DNA of 64,000 nucleotides from Vibrio furnissii CIP 102972 (GCF_000176175.1 NZ_ACZP01000020.1:186001-250000); one strand, 5' to 3'. Numbered from the stretch's first letter, positions 35,908 through 43,861 are shown. The notes: generated by a model not told the origin, from the sequence alone. Numbers and translations: made by a program.

Positions 35908-36136
35908 TCTTGTCTACCATCGCGGCGTGACCAAGATTCTCGGAACGACCATGGCCCATGACCCAAGTAAACAGATCCGGATCATCACACTCAAGCAAAG
36001 ACACAAAGTCTTGCTGTTCTGATTCACTCAACGTATCAAAACACTCTTCGAAAAATGGCATGATGACCACATCAAGCTCTAACATTCCACGACGACAGGC
36101 CCATTTAATACGCGCTTTTTCTTCCGCGGTGTACAT
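35876..36136 (-). CDS. sdhE: FAD assembly factor SdhE
   Basis: Small protein that promotes covalent flavin attachment to succinate dehydrogenase SdhA and fumarate reductase FrdA. 86 residues, starting MYTAEEKARIKWACRRGMLE, with the diagnostic RRGMLELD motif (15-22) and the acidic stretch LLECDDPDLFTWVMG near 47-61. The downstream membrane protein overlaps its 3' end. E. coli literature also calls it CptB, proposed antitoxin of YgfX; the flavinylation role is better supported. Confidence 0.94.
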   Translation of the reverse strand: MYTAEEKARIKWACRRGMLELDVVIMPFFEECFDTLSESEQQDFVSLLECDDPDLFTWVMGHGRSENLGHAAMVDKIVAHNLSKVR

Positions 36137-36285
36137 CGGTTATCCTCACCTTATGATTATTTTCCGCCAAGTCTATCAAACACCGGGCTTGCTCAACTAG
36201 TAGCTCAGTCACAGTCCCTGTTCAAGCTGACAAAAAAGTTGATCCAGATTAACATAGTGGAAATTATTTCACTTAGGTGAAGGAC

Positions 36286-37257
36286 ATGAACTGGAAAACT
36301 ACATTTGCTCCGCTCAGTGTCAACGCCAGCGATACGCTGCCTGAACTGATGCTCACTCATCTCGATTCTTGGGGTGCGATCACCATGGTCGGCGCTGACA
36401 AGAAAAACTACCTGCAGGGCCAAGTGACCTGTAACGTCGTCACCCTAACTGCCGAACAATCGATCTTTGGTGCACACTGTGATGCCAAAGGGAAAGTGTG
36501 GTCGGTATTTCGTTTGTTCCATCATCGTGATGGGTACGCCATGTTCCAGCCCAAATCTGCGATTGAAGCCGAACTGCGCGAACTGAAAAAATACGCCATT
36601 TTCTCCAAAGTCGAGATTGCCGAAAGCCCAGACATCGCACTCGGCGTGATTGGCACGCAGGCGCAAGCCTACATCGATCGCCTCAGCGATGCACAGGGGG
36701 ATGTACGCGCGATTGACGGCGGAACAGCCGTTCGCATTAGCGAACAACGTTGGCTGTTGCTGGTCAATGAACAGACCGCAGAACAGCTGACCACCAGCAC
36801 CGATGCCACACGAGTCGACGCCGCACTGTGGACTCGTTTTGACATCGAAGACGCGATCCCCGTGATTGAACGTGCCGATCAAAACGAACACATTCCGCAA
36901 GCCGTGAACGTTCAGGCAGTCGATGGCATCAGCTTTACCAAAGGCTGTTACACCGGTCAGGAAACCGTTGCGCGCGCGAAATACCGCGGCATCAACAAAC
37001 GGGCAATGTACATTGTCTCGGGCAATGTAACCACGCCACTGTCCGACAGTGACGCACACGAGATGGAACGCTCTGTGGGTGAAAACTGGCGCAGTGCGGG
37101 TCGCCTGATGGCGCACTACACCTTTGCCGATAACACCGCTATGGGTTTGATTGTGTTGCCTAACAATCTGGAAGAAGGCACGGAACTGCGTTTGACGGCA
37201 CAACCCTCCACCCGTTGGACGATTCAACCGCTGCCTTATTCATTGGATGATGAATAA
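36286..37257 (+). CDS. ygfZ: Folate-binding tRNA-modifying protein YgfZ
   Basis: Tetrahydrofolate-dependent protein needed for activity of some Fe-S enzymes, including the tRNA methylthiolase MiaB. 323 residues from the ATG at 36286 (MNWKTTFAPLSVNASDTLPE); AGGTGA sits five bases upstream, whereas a GTG at 36277 has no ribosome site. Glycine-cleavage-T-like fold with the signature KGCYTGQE (near 227) containing the conserved cysteine. Divergent from sdhE, a conserved pairing that fits a shared Fe-S/flavoprotein theme. The next gene overlaps its 3' end by 11 bases. Confidence 0.95.
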   Translation: MNWKTTFAPLSVNASDTLPELMLTHLDSWGAITMVGADKKNYLQGQVTCNVVTLTAEQSIFGAHCDAKGKVWSVFRLFHHRDGYAMFQPKSAIEAELRELKKYAIFSKVEIAESPDIALGVIGTQAQAYIDRLSDAQGDVRAIDGGTAVRISEQRWLLLVNEQTAEQLTTSTDATRVDAALWTRFDIEDAIPVIERADQNEHIPQAVNVQAVDGISFTKGCYTGQETVARAKYRGINKRAMYIVSGNVTTPLSDSDAHEMERSVGENWRSAGRLMAHYTFADNTAMGLIVLPNNLEEGTELRLTAQPSTRWTIQPLPYSLDDE

Positions 37258-37726
37258 CGCATTCAGCACGCCAATCACGCAGTATCTGGATGCGCAGCAG
37301 GTGCCCTATCGCCTGCTGCCGCATGCAACGCACGCCACCACCATCGAGGCGGCGGCCCGCCAACGCGGCATTGAGCCCGCTCAGATGGTCAAATGCATTT
37401 TACTGCGCGATATGGGCGATCAGCTGGCCTTAGCGTGCGCGCCTGGCGATCGCAGTGTGGATCCCAAAAAAGTGCGCGCGCTGCTCCATTGGCGGCGAAT
37501 GACCTGCGTGGATCTTTCGCAAGTCGAGCCCATCACGGGTTATGCCATCGGCACCGTCACCCCGTTGTTACTCAAAACACCGATGCCGATCATTTTTGAT
37601 CATGCAATTTTGCAACACACGCTCGTCACCATCAGCAGCGGATCGACGTTGGCAGGCATTGCACTCGACGTAAACGATCTCGTCCACCTTTGTCGCCCTC
37701 AGTTTGCACACATTCAACGTGAATAA
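37247..37726 (+). CDS. YbaK/ProX-type aminoacyl-tRNA deacylase family protein
   Basis: 159-residue protein of the YbaK/aminoacyl-tRNA-synthetase-associated domain family, which hydrolyses mischarged tRNAs such as Cys-tRNA(Pro) or Ala-tRNA(Pro). The fold is visible as VPYRLLPHATHATTIEAAAR (18-37), AQMVKCILLRDMGDQLALAC (45-64) with the conserved lysine at about 49, GYAIGTVTPLLLK near 98-110, and SSGSTLAGIALDVNDL near 131. Starts ATG 37247 or 37250 inside the end of ygfZ, so translation is probably coupled. The substrate cannot be told from sequence; it is not close enough to assign ybaK or proX. Confidence 0.82.
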   Translation: MMNNAFSTPITQYLDAQQVPYRLLPHATHATTIEAAARQRGIEPAQMVKCILLRDMGDQLALACAPGDRSVDPKKVRALLHWRRMTCVDLSQVEPITGYAIGTVTPLLLKTPMPIIFDHAILQHTLVTISSGSTLAGIALDVNDLVHLCRPQFAHIQRE

Positions 37727-37753
37727 GTGATGCAAACCATGCAATCCATTACA

Positions 37754-37769
37754 TGTGATCGTGATCAAG
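37754..37769 (+). promoter_or_regulatory. CRP-like half-conserved site upstream of the candidate small RNA
   Basis: TGTGA-TCGTGA-TCAAG matches TGTGA-N6-TCACA perfectly in the left half and 3 of 5 in the right. It is centred about 61 bases before the predicted start of the small RNA candidate, a spacing typical of class I activation. Weak evidence on its own. Confidence 0.3.
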
Positions 37770-37822
37770 TTCTAAATTAAGATCATTTTGTTATGAATTT
37801 TTATACAATTTACAAACATAAA

Positions 37823-38003
37823 TAGTCACAACTTTTTTTTTAGTTTACTCTCTCCTGCGTTGGTTAAAGTTCACGCAGAGGTACGACTCTGTTGATATCC
37901 TTCGCCAACAAAAAAGTGAATCCACTGATTGTTTCAGGACATCCACTTTTTGTGTAATGCATCTGTGACTATTTCGCCCGCATCTGATTGCGGGCTTTTT
38001 TTA
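37823..38003 (+). ncRNA. Candidate structured small RNA of unknown identity
   Basis: About 180 bases without a reading frame, rich in nested hairpins: CTGCGT/ACGCAG (37856-37879), AGAG/CTCT (37877-37890), GTTG/CAAC (about 37891-37909), AAAAAGTG/CACTTTTT (about 37912-37951), and finally GCCCGC-atctgatt-GCGGGC followed by seven T (37976-38002), a textbook terminator. The preceding gene ends 250 bases earlier, so the terminator is unlikely to be only its own. A possible -10 (TACAAA, 37811-37816) and CRP-like site lie upstream. It does not resemble 6S, Spot 42, GcvB, RyhB, CsrB or other small RNAs I recognise. The 5' end is a guess. Confidence 0.5.
37976..38003 (+). terminator. Strong Rho-independent terminator ending the small RNA candidate
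   Basis: GCCCGC and GCGGGC form a six-base all-G/C stem with an eight-base loop, immediately followed by seven T. Confidence 0.85.
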
Positions 38004-38060
38004 TACAAAAACATGACATCTTTTTTACCTTTTTTGCTGAAAGCCAACTATTCTTAAAAC

Positions 38061-38078
38061 TGTCATATTGCTGTGGCT
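38061..38078 (+). promoter_or_regulatory. Pho-box-like element upstream of ytfK
   Basis: CTGTCATATTGCTGTGGC matches the Pho box CTGTCATAAATCTGTCAC at 13 of 18 positions, including both CTGT half-sites at an 11-base repeat. It lies about 215 bases before ytfK. E. coli ytfK belongs to the PhoB regulon, which supports the reading; no clean -10 follows at the ideal distance. Confidence 0.4.
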
Positions 38079-38147
38079 AAATAAGCGCCGTCTCAAGCCA
38101 CGGAGAAGTTTTATCCACCCTATTTATTTGAGGTAAAGGTCACGCAA

Positions 38148-38167
38148 TTATGGATATTTATCCATAA
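38148..38167. repeat. Inverted repeat in the ytfK leader
   Basis: TTATGGATA and TATCCATAA face each other across two bases, forming an almost perfect palindrome. It is a possible operator or leader hairpin about 130 bases before ytfK; the binding factor is unknown. Confidence 0.45.
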
Positions 38168-38257
38168 ATTTGCTCAAGGCAGCACAAATATCTAATTTAG
38201 TCAGTAAACACTGCATGTATCCCTAGCTCAATCACACTATTTTCTTGGGGAATTTCT

Positions 38258-38263
38258 TATAAT
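38258..38263 (+). promoter_or_regulatory. Consensus -10 element before ytfK
   Basis: A perfect TATAAT lies 31 bases before the ytfK start codon. No good TTGACA-like -35 is present at 16-18 bases, so an activator may be needed. Confidence 0.4.
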
Positions 38264-38294
38264 CTGCGGTGTGAAAACAACAAAGGATCGAAGT

Positions 38295-38501
38295 ATGAGA
38301 CTGTTTAAGCGCTATACGCCAGGTATGATTGCTAAACACGTAAGTCGTCTTTTTAAAGGAAGAATTTATATCTACGGGGTTGGTAAGTTTGAATTTGATA
38401 ACGGCAAGCTGATATTGCCGGACCGCGCAGAACGGCGCCACTACCAAACCGTCAAAGAGGTCAACCAAGAGATCATGCGACTACGCTGCGCATACGCATA
38501 A
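38295..38501 (+). CDS. ytfK: YtfK/DUF1107 stringent-response modulator
   Basis: A 68-residue protein starting MRLFKRYTPGMIAKHVSRLF, closely resembling E. coli YtfK (shared YIYGVGKFEFDNGKLILP-like core and terminal EVNQEIMRLR). In E. coli YtfK binds SpoT and tips it toward (p)ppGpp synthesis in phosphate and fatty-acid starvation. AAGGA lies about eight bases before the ATG. The gene stands alone between the small RNA candidate and ubiI, with a bidirectional terminator after it. With relA and mazG in the same window it forms part of stringent control, although the genes are unlinked transcriptionally. Confidence 0.88.
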   Translation: MRLFKRYTPGMIAKHVSRLFKGRIYIYGVGKFEFDNGKLILPDRAERRHYQTVKEVNQEIMRLRCAYA

Positions 38502-38523
38502 TTGACTTCACCACGATAGAATG

Positions 38524-38556
38524 AAAAAAAGGGTTGGCCATCGCGCCAACCCTTTT
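38524..38556. terminator. Bidirectional terminator between ytfK and ubiI
   Basis: AAAAGGGTTGGC and GCCAACCCTTTT form a 12-base stem with a five-base loop; A and T runs on both sides allow use by both genes. Confidence 0.85.
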
Positions 38557-38568
38557 GCATTGTATGGA

Positions 38569-39798
38569 TTACGCCGTCGGCGACGTCCGCTGCGTTTTCG
38601 CCAGTTCCGGCAGATTGCCTTTGAGTCCCAGTGCATATTTCATGATTTCGTCTTTCGCACCCGGCAATTGCCCTGCCAAGCGCATCCCGATACCACGAAT
38701 CAATTTCTTGGCTGGGTTATTGCCTGCAAACAGGTCTTTAAAACCTTGCATAGCCGCAATCATCTTCGCCGCTTCCGCTTTGCGCCAGCGCTCATACCCA
38801 CGTAGGTTGCGCTTGCTGCCGATATCTTGCCCTTGGTGCCACAACGCCATCACTTCCTGCGCCAAACTCGCCGCGTCCAGCAAACCAAGGTTCACGCCTT
38901 GACCCGCCAAGGGGTGAATGGTGTGCGCTGCATCGCCGACCAACGCAACGCGCTCGACGACAAAGTCTCGGGCATAACGCATTTTAAGCGGGAACGCATG
39001 ACGCTCGCCCACCACCTCGCACACGCCCAGTTTGGCGTCAAATTCCGCCGTCAGTGCTTTGTTGAACGCTTGAGCATCAAGCCCGACCAAGTGCTCGGCA
39101 CGATTTGGGTCGGTCGACCACACGATCGAACTCATGTACGGATTCCCCAGCGGCAAAAAGGCCAAAGGCCCTTGTGGAGTGAAGATCTGGCGCGCGATCG
39201 ATTCATGCGGTTCGGTGGTGCGCACATTCGCAACCACAGCACTGTGGCCATAATCCCAATGGGTGAGCGGAATATCTTGCTGCTTGCGCACCCAAGAGTT
39301 GGCACCATCAGCGCCCACCACCAACTTGGCAGTCAGCGCCTGACCGTTATTGAGCGTCAGCCACGCTTCGCTTTCGCCAATCGCTAAACTTTGGCACGTT
39401 GCCGGCATGTACAAAGAGACATTCGACTGCTGCTTCACTTGCTCCAACAGCGCCAACTGAATCACGCGGTTTTCAACAATGTGTCCAAGATTGGGCTGCG
39501 TCAGATGGTTCGCATTGAATTCGATGCGCGCGAAACTATCTTGCTCCCACACTTCCATCGCCTGATAGGGCGCGGCGCGGCGGGCGGTGATGCCCTGCCA
39601 AGCATTGAGGTTTTGCAACATAATCTCGCTAGAACGGCTGAGCGCCGACACGCGCACGTCCGGCAACTCGCTCAATCCTTCTTGGGGTAATTTGCCTTCA
39701 ATCACCGCAATTCGTAGTTCGGTATTTTTAAATGCCGCGGCGAGAGCAAGCCCGACCATGCCGCCGCCAACAATCGCAATATCCACGCTTTGCATCAT
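38569..39798 (-). CDS. ubiI: 2-octaprenylphenol 5-hydroxylase-type FAD monooxygenase UbiI
   Basis: Flavin monooxygenase adding the C5 hydroxyl in aerobic ubiquinone synthesis (formerly VisC). 409 residues starting MMQSVDIAIVGGGMVGLALA. FAD-binding GGGMVGLALAAAF near 11-23; middle motif VVGADGANSWVRKQ near 160-173; second FAD motif VALVGDAAHTIHPLAGQGVN near 286-305. It lies 13 bases after its paralogue ubiH and is co-transcribed with ygfB-ubiH. Assignment as UbiI rather than UbiH or UbiF rests on overall resemblance and operon position. Confidence 0.9.
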   Translation of the reverse strand: MMQSVDIAIVGGGMVGLALAAAFKNTELRIAVIEGKLPQEGLSELPDVRVSALSRSSEIMLQNLNAWQGITARRAAPYQAMEVWEQDSFARIEFNANHLTQPNLGHIVENRVIQLALLEQVKQQSNVSLYMPATCQSLAIGESEAWLTLNNGQALTAKLVVGADGANSWVRKQQDIPLTHWDYGHSAVVANVRTTEPHESIARQIFTPQGPLAFLPLGNPYMSSIVWSTDPNRAEHLVGLDAQAFNKALTAEFDAKLGVCEVVGERHAFPLKMRYARDFVVERVALVGDAAHTIHPLAGQGVNLGLLDAASLAQEVMALWHQGQDIGSKRNLRGYERWRKAEAAKMIAAMQGFKDLFAGNNPAKKLIRGIGMRLAGQLPGAKDEIMKYALGLKGNLPELAKTQRTSPTA

Positions 39799-39811
39799 AA
39801 TTTCGTACCTT

Positions 39812-40996
39812 TTATCGATTCACCACACCCAGCGTGCGGCGCAGCAACGGAGATTTCAGCATTGGCAGATTATCCATCGCAGCCAAGCCCAGATTTCGCC
39901 CAATGCTCAACGTCAGCCAGTCGTTGGAAAACAGGTGTACCAGCGTCGACGTCAGTGTAATGGTGGCTTCGCGATCCGCTTCACGGCGCTGCCTAAACCG
40001 GTTGAGCTGCGCATAACTACCGATCGCATCGCCGGCGGTGAGTTCTTCGGCCAGTGTTGCCACATCGCGAATGCCTAAGTTGAATCCTTGCCCCGCAATC
40101 GGATGCAGCGTTTGCGCCGCATTGCCGACAATCGCAAAGCGGTGAGAAATGTTCTGTTCACGGTAACGCAGCAACAGTGGGTAAGCACTGCGCTCGCCTG
40201 CTTTGATCAAGCGCCCTAGACGCCAGCCAAAGGCCGTTTGCAATCGCGCTAAAAACTCACTATCGCTGCATTGCATGACTTGCGCCGCTACTTCAGGAGG
40301 TAAACACCACACCAGCGACAAGCGGTTGTCACTCATCGGCAGCAGCGCCACTGGGCCGGTCGATGTAAAGCGTTCAAAAGCACGGCCTCGATGTGGCTCA
40401 CTCGCCACCACATTGGCAATGATCGCTACTTGGTTAAAGTCGTGTTCTGTGAGTGCCAATCCAATTTGTTGACAACACGTCGACACGGCGCCATCGGCCG
40501 CGACCAGCAATTGGCCTCGCAGCGATTCACCGCTATTGAGTGTGACCGTCACCGCATCATTGTGACGCTCGACCGTAGAGACGCTGGCTGGACAGAACAC
40601 ATGAATCGCAGCACTTTGCGCCATTTTTTCTGCGTAAATGCGGCCCACGTGTGCCAATTCAACCACATATCCCAGCGCATCCACGCCAGCCGATTCGCGC
40701 GTGATATCGGTCATACCGGCATGCGAGCGATCCGACACATGAATCTGGGTGATCGGCGTGGCTACAGGGGCAATCGCTGGCCATAAAGCCAACTGGCGCA
40801 GAATACCCACCGTCCCATAAGAGAGTGCAATCGAGCGGGCATCGAACCCCGGATGCGCGTGATGATCCGTCTGATATGCTTCAATCACCGCGATGTTGAG
40901 ACGCCCCTGACTCAACGTATCTAGCGCTAACGCCAACGTTGCGCCAGCCATGGCGCCACCAGCAATAATCACATCAAAAGATTTTGCCTCGCTCAC
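39812..40996 (-). CDS. ubiH: 2-octaprenyl-6-methoxyphenol hydroxylase UbiH
   Basis: Flavin monooxygenase for C1 hydroxylation in ubiquinone synthesis. Start chosen as GTG at 40996 (VSEAKSFDVIIAGGAMAGAT) because GAGG lies five bases upstream; the longer frame to 41077 overlaps ygfB and is not conserved. 394 residues. GGAMAGATLALAL near 13-25; AADGAVSTCCQ near 163; FAIVGNAAQTLHPIAGQGFN near 284-303. That FAD motif has N-A-A-Q where UbiI has D-A-A-H, as in UbiH proteins. Eleven bases after ygfB. Confidence 0.9.
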   Translation of the reverse strand: MSEAKSFDVIIAGGAMAGATLALALDTLSQGRLNIAVIEAYQTDHHAHPGFDARSIALSYGTVGILRQLALWPAIAPVATPITQIHVSDRSHAGMTDITRESAGVDALGYVVELAHVGRIYAEKMAQSAAIHVFCPASVSTVERHNDAVTVTLNSGESLRGQLLVAADGAVSTCCQQIGLALTEHDFNQVAIIANVVASEPHRGRAFERFTSTGPVALLPMSDNRLSLVWCLPPEVAAQVMQCSDSEFLARLQTAFGWRLGRLIKAGERSAYPLLLRYREQNISHRFAIVGNAAQTLHPIAGQGFNLGIRDVATLAEELTAGDAIGSYAQLNRFRQRREADREATITLTSTLVHLFSNDWLTLSIGRNLGLAAMDNLPMLKSPLLRRTLGVVNR

Positions 40997-41007
40997 TGCC
41001 GCCTCAC

Positions 41008-41583
41008 TTAGTGAATTGTTGGTTCTGAAGCTTGTTGCGGTTTGGCGCCAAACTCTGCGTGCAGCGTCAAAACGCAAGCTTTCACATGCTCAATGACTTG
41101 CTCAAGCAATTGCGCTTGCTCGTCCATGTCATCGTCTTCATCAATGCCCAGCTTCGAGATCTCTTCCAGATCCTCTAACGCTTCTTTGGCTACGTTGGAG
41201 GCGCTTTGTACTTTCGCCCCCACCAAACCGAGGCCAGAAATAAAATGGTTCACCCATTCCGCCACGCTGTCGGCAAACTGAAAGAGCGCTTCGTCACCGT
41301 CAGTTGTTGGCAGCATCAGGGTCACTTCCAGATCCGTACTGGTCAATTCTGCGTTGGTCGCGGTAAGCGTTTGCTCTGCCAGCGCCAGCACTTGCATCGG
41401 CCAGCCCATCCCATCATTGGTATAATCAAAAATCAGCGGCTGCCAACTTTTATCATTCAAACTCAAACCACCAGCCAGCATGCCGGTCAGTAAGCCGTGC
41501 AATTCTGCCGGAGTGACCCCCAGCGATGCCGATTGCAGTTCGGAGGCTAAGTTTGCATAATTTGGAAACGTGTTGTCGCTCAT
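41008..41583 (-). CDS. ygfB: UPF0149 family protein YgfB
   Basis: 191-residue acidic, helical cytoplasmic protein of the UPF0149 family, starting MSDNTFPNYANLASELQSAS. Conserved blocks include TPAELHGLLTGMLAGGLSL near 24-42 and the acidic C-terminal stretch GIDEDDDMDEQAQLLEQV. In Pseudomonas YgfB represses alpA-dependent functions; the role in Vibrio is not established. It heads the ygfB-ubiH-ubiI operon; in E. coli pepP lies between ygfB and ubiH, but here the genes are adjacent. Divergent from zapA. Confidence 0.9.
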   Translation of the reverse strand: MSDNTFPNYANLASELQSASLGVTPAELHGLLTGMLAGGLSLNDKSWQPLIFDYTNDGMGWPMQVLALAEQTLTATNAELTSTDLEVTLMLPTTDGDEALFQFADSVAEWVNHFISGLGLVGAKVQSASNVAKEALEDLEEISKLGIDEDDDMDEQAQLLEQVIEHVKACVLTLHAEFGAKPQQASEPTIH

Positions 41584-41825
41584 AATGGGCTCGTCGTTGA
41601 AAAAATATGTTTAATCGTACCACTTCAACGATCCGGCGAAAACGCTCACGTCAGCAATTGTGACCAGCTTTTATGCAAATTGCCCAAGAACTGTGTTTTT
41701 GCCCAACCAAATCCAGCTTACGCGTGTGAAAAGCTTGAATCTTAGGAACGCTTTACCTATAGTTTGACCCTCGATGGTCACGTAAGCGATATCATCTTTA
41801 GTTACGCCAATAGAGTTCATTTATC

Positions 41826-42134
41826 ATGAGTAATCAAGCGGTTGACGTTGAAATTTTAGGCAAAGTGACACGGGTTAATTGTCCGGCAGGCGAAGAAGAA
41901 TCCCTGTTACGTGCCGCACAGGACCTCGACCAACGATTGAAAGATATGGCCGATCGTACTAAGGTATCGAATGAGGTAAAGCTACTGACAATCGCCGCGT
42001 TGAACATCTGTTACGAGCTGCAAACCAAGCAGCAAGAGAAAGACGGTCATCAATCGGCCATCAATGAGCGAATGGAAAAGCTCACCGCTTCACTTGAAGA
42101 AGCACTCAGTAAAGTCAAGCCAGGAGAGCTGTAG
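41826..42134 (+). CDS. zapA: Cell division protein ZapA
   Basis: FtsZ-associated factor that cross-links protofilaments at the Z-ring. 102 residues starting MSNQAVDVEILGKVTRVNCP. Globular FtsZ-binding head about 1-55 (PAGEEESLLRAAQDLDQRLK) and a C-terminal coiled coil about 60-100 that mediates tetramerisation. Standard neighbour of 6S RNA and ygfA in gamma-proteobacteria. Confidence 0.95.
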   Translation: MSNQAVDVEILGKVTRVNCPAGEEESLLRAAQDLDQRLKDMADRTKVSNEVKLLTIAALNICYELQTKQQEKDGHQSAINERMEKLTASLEEALSKVKPGEL

Positions 42135-42153
42135 CCTTTACCATCCAAAGTTT

Positions 42154-42335
42154 TACCCTGGAGTGTTCGTCAGCGGATTTATGTCCCTGAGCCGATAAGC
42201 AACACGTAAGGGTTAGTACTTGGTAGCTATTGAGCATGCTCGGCTCGTACCGAGAAGCCTACGGTTATCCTTGCTGATCCGCCTTGAACCAGCTGGTTCA
42301 AGGGCTACAATCCTCAACGGCACTCTGGGGTTCCT
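42154..42335 (+). ncRNA. ssrS: 6S RNA
   Basis: Regulatory RNA that mimics an open promoter and sequesters sigma-70 RNA polymerase in stationary phase. Recognised by the conserved blocks TCCCTGAGCCGATAAGC, GAGCATGCTCGG...CCGAGAAGCC and CCTTGAACCAGCTGGTTCAA, in the same order and spacing as E. coli 6S. The outer ends pair (CTGGAGTG near 42158 with CACTCTGG near 42321). The location between zapA and ygfA is the universal one. End points are approximate within a few bases. Confidence 0.92.
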
Positions 42336-42337
42336 CT

Positions 42338-42928
42338 ATGCAATACTCTCGTCAGACGCTACGTAAGCACATTCGTCAGCAACGCAATCAACTGTCCAGC
42401 GACACGCAATACCAAGCCAGTCAGGATCTGATTCGCCGCTTTTCAACGCTACCGGAAATGCAGACCAGCCATCACATTGCGCTCTATTTATCCACCGATG
42501 GCGAGCTCGACACCCAGCCGCTGATCGACTGGTTGTGGTCACAAGGCAAAGCCGTCTATCTTCCCGTGCTGCATCCGTTTTCTGCCGGTCACCTGCTGTT
42601 TCTTCACTATCAAAGCACCACACCGATGACTTATAACAAATTTGGTATTCTCGAGCCCAAGCTCAACCAAACCTTAGTCAAACCGGTGAAAGAACTCGAC
42701 CTGATCTGCACGCCATTGGTGGCGTTTGATTCCCACGGCCATCGCCTCGGCATGGGAGGCGGCTACTACGATCGCACCCTCGCGCACTGGTTTCAAACCG
42801 GTGAAGGCGCCATGCCTTTGGGATTGGCGCATGATTGCCAACATGTTGATCAACTGCCAGTCGAAACTTGGGATGTTCCCCTACCGAAGATTGTCACGCC
42901 GAGCCAGATTTGGCACTGGAAAGCGTGA
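42338..42928 (+). CDS. ygfA: 5-formyltetrahydrofolate cyclo-ligase
   Basis: Converts 5-formyl-tetrahydrofolate to 5,10-methenyl-tetrahydrofolate with ATP. 196 residues from the ATG at 42338 (MQYSRQTLRKHIRQQRNQLS); earlier in-frame codons lie inside 6S RNA. Substrate motif ALYLSTDGELDTQPL near 46-60 and the signature GHRLGMGGGYYDRTLAHW near 134-151. Directly downstream of 6S RNA, with which it is cotranscribed in E. coli. Confidence 0.94.
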   Translation: MQYSRQTLRKHIRQQRNQLSSDTQYQASQDLIRRFSTLPEMQTSHHIALYLSTDGELDTQPLIDWLWSQGKAVYLPVLHPFSAGHLLFLHYQSTTPMTYNKFGILEPKLNQTLVKPVKELDLICTPLVAFDSHGHRLGMGGGYYDRTLAHWFQTGEGAMPLGLAHDCQHVDQLPVETWDVPLPKIVTPSQIWHWKA

Positions 42929-42969
42929 TCACTGCAAAATTAAGAGCACGGATAATGCCGCTATCGGAG

Positions 42970-42998
42970 TACATCTCCCGTTGGTTTGAGGGTATAAT
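42970..42998 (+). promoter_or_regulatory. Probable rpiA promoter
   Basis: A perfect -10 TATAAT at 42993-42998, with a weak -35-like TACATC 17 bases upstream, 50 bases before the rpiA start. Predicted from sequence only. Confidence 0.4.
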
Positions 42999-43047
42999 CG
43001 CGCCGCGCAAACGCGTTCCCCCACAGAATCGAAATCAGGAGAAAGGC

Positions 43048-43704
43048 ATGACTCAAGATGAAATGAAAAAAGCCGCCGGTTGGGCTGCACTGAAATATGT
43101 AGAAAAAGGCAGCATTGTTGGTGTCGGTACCGGTTCAACGGTGAATCACTTCATCGATGCTTTGGGGTCGATCAAAGATGGCATCAAAGGCGCAGTTTCA
43201 AGCTCAATTGCGTCCACCGAGAAACTCAAGGGCCTCGGCATTGAGGTGTTCGATTGTAACGATGTGGCTGGCTTGGACGTGTACGTCGATGGCGCGGACG
43301 AAATTAACCCACAGCGCGAAATGATCAAAGGCGGTGGTGCGGCGCTGACGCGTGAAAAAATTGTGGCGGCCATTGCCGACAAATTCATCTGTATCGTCGA
43401 TGGCACCAAAGCGGTTGACGTCCTGGGAGGATTCCCGCTCCCCGTAGAAGTGATTCCAATGGCGCGCTCTTATGTGGCACGTGAACTGGTCAAACTGGGC
43501 GGTGATCCGGTGTATCGTGAAGGTGTTCTGACCGACAACGGCAACATCATTCTAGACGTGCACAACATGCGCATCACAGACGCCAAAGATCTGGAAAGCA
43601 AAATCAACGCGATTGCAGGCGTGGTGACCAACGGTCTGTTCGCTCACCGCGGAGCGGATGTGGTCATTACCGGTACCCCTGAAGGGGCGAAAATCGAAGA
43701 ATAA
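43048..43704 (+). CDS. rpiA: Ribose-5-phosphate isomerase A
   Basis: Interconverts ribose 5-phosphate and ribulose 5-phosphate. 218 residues from the ATG at 43048 (MTQDEMKKAAGWAALKYVEK), preceded by AGGAGAAAGG. Motifs: GVGTGSTVNHFIDAL near 25-39, DGADEINPQREMIKGGGAAL near 81-100 with the catalytic aspartates, and KIVDGTK-type CIVDGTKAVD near 119. Precedes serA on the same strand, separated by a terminator. Confidence 0.97.
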   Translation: MTQDEMKKAAGWAALKYVEKGSIVGVGTGSTVNHFIDALGSIKDGIKGAVSSSIASTEKLKGLGIEVFDCNDVAGLDVYVDGADEINPQREMIKGGGAALTREKIVAAIADKFICIVDGTKAVDVLGGFPLPVEVIPMARSYVARELVKLGGDPVYREGVLTDNGNIILDVHNMRITDAKDLESKINAIAGVVTNGLFAHRGADVVITGTPEGAKIEE

Positions 43705-43740
43705 GATTGGAAAAAACGTCTTCTTTCCGTCATTAGATTA

Positions 43741-43767
43741 CAAACGGCACACTGGGTGCCGTTTTTT
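43741..43767 (+). terminator. rpiA terminator
   Basis: AAACGGCAC and GTGCCGTTT pair around a short loop, followed by a T run. Confidence 0.8.
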
Positions 43768-43840
43768 ATTTCTTTTCTCGAAGAAAATTATGCCTTATTC
43801 CGTAATTTTCTTACCCAAAACAAAAAAAGTTTGTTAATTT

Positions 43841-43861
43841 ATTGCGTAGAAGATACGCAAT
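43841..43861. repeat. Inverted repeat next to the serA PurR-type box
   Basis: ATTGCGTA and TACGCAAT are perfect eight-base arms around GAAGA, abutting the PurR-type box. It could be a second operator half or part of the promoter. Confidence 0.5.
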
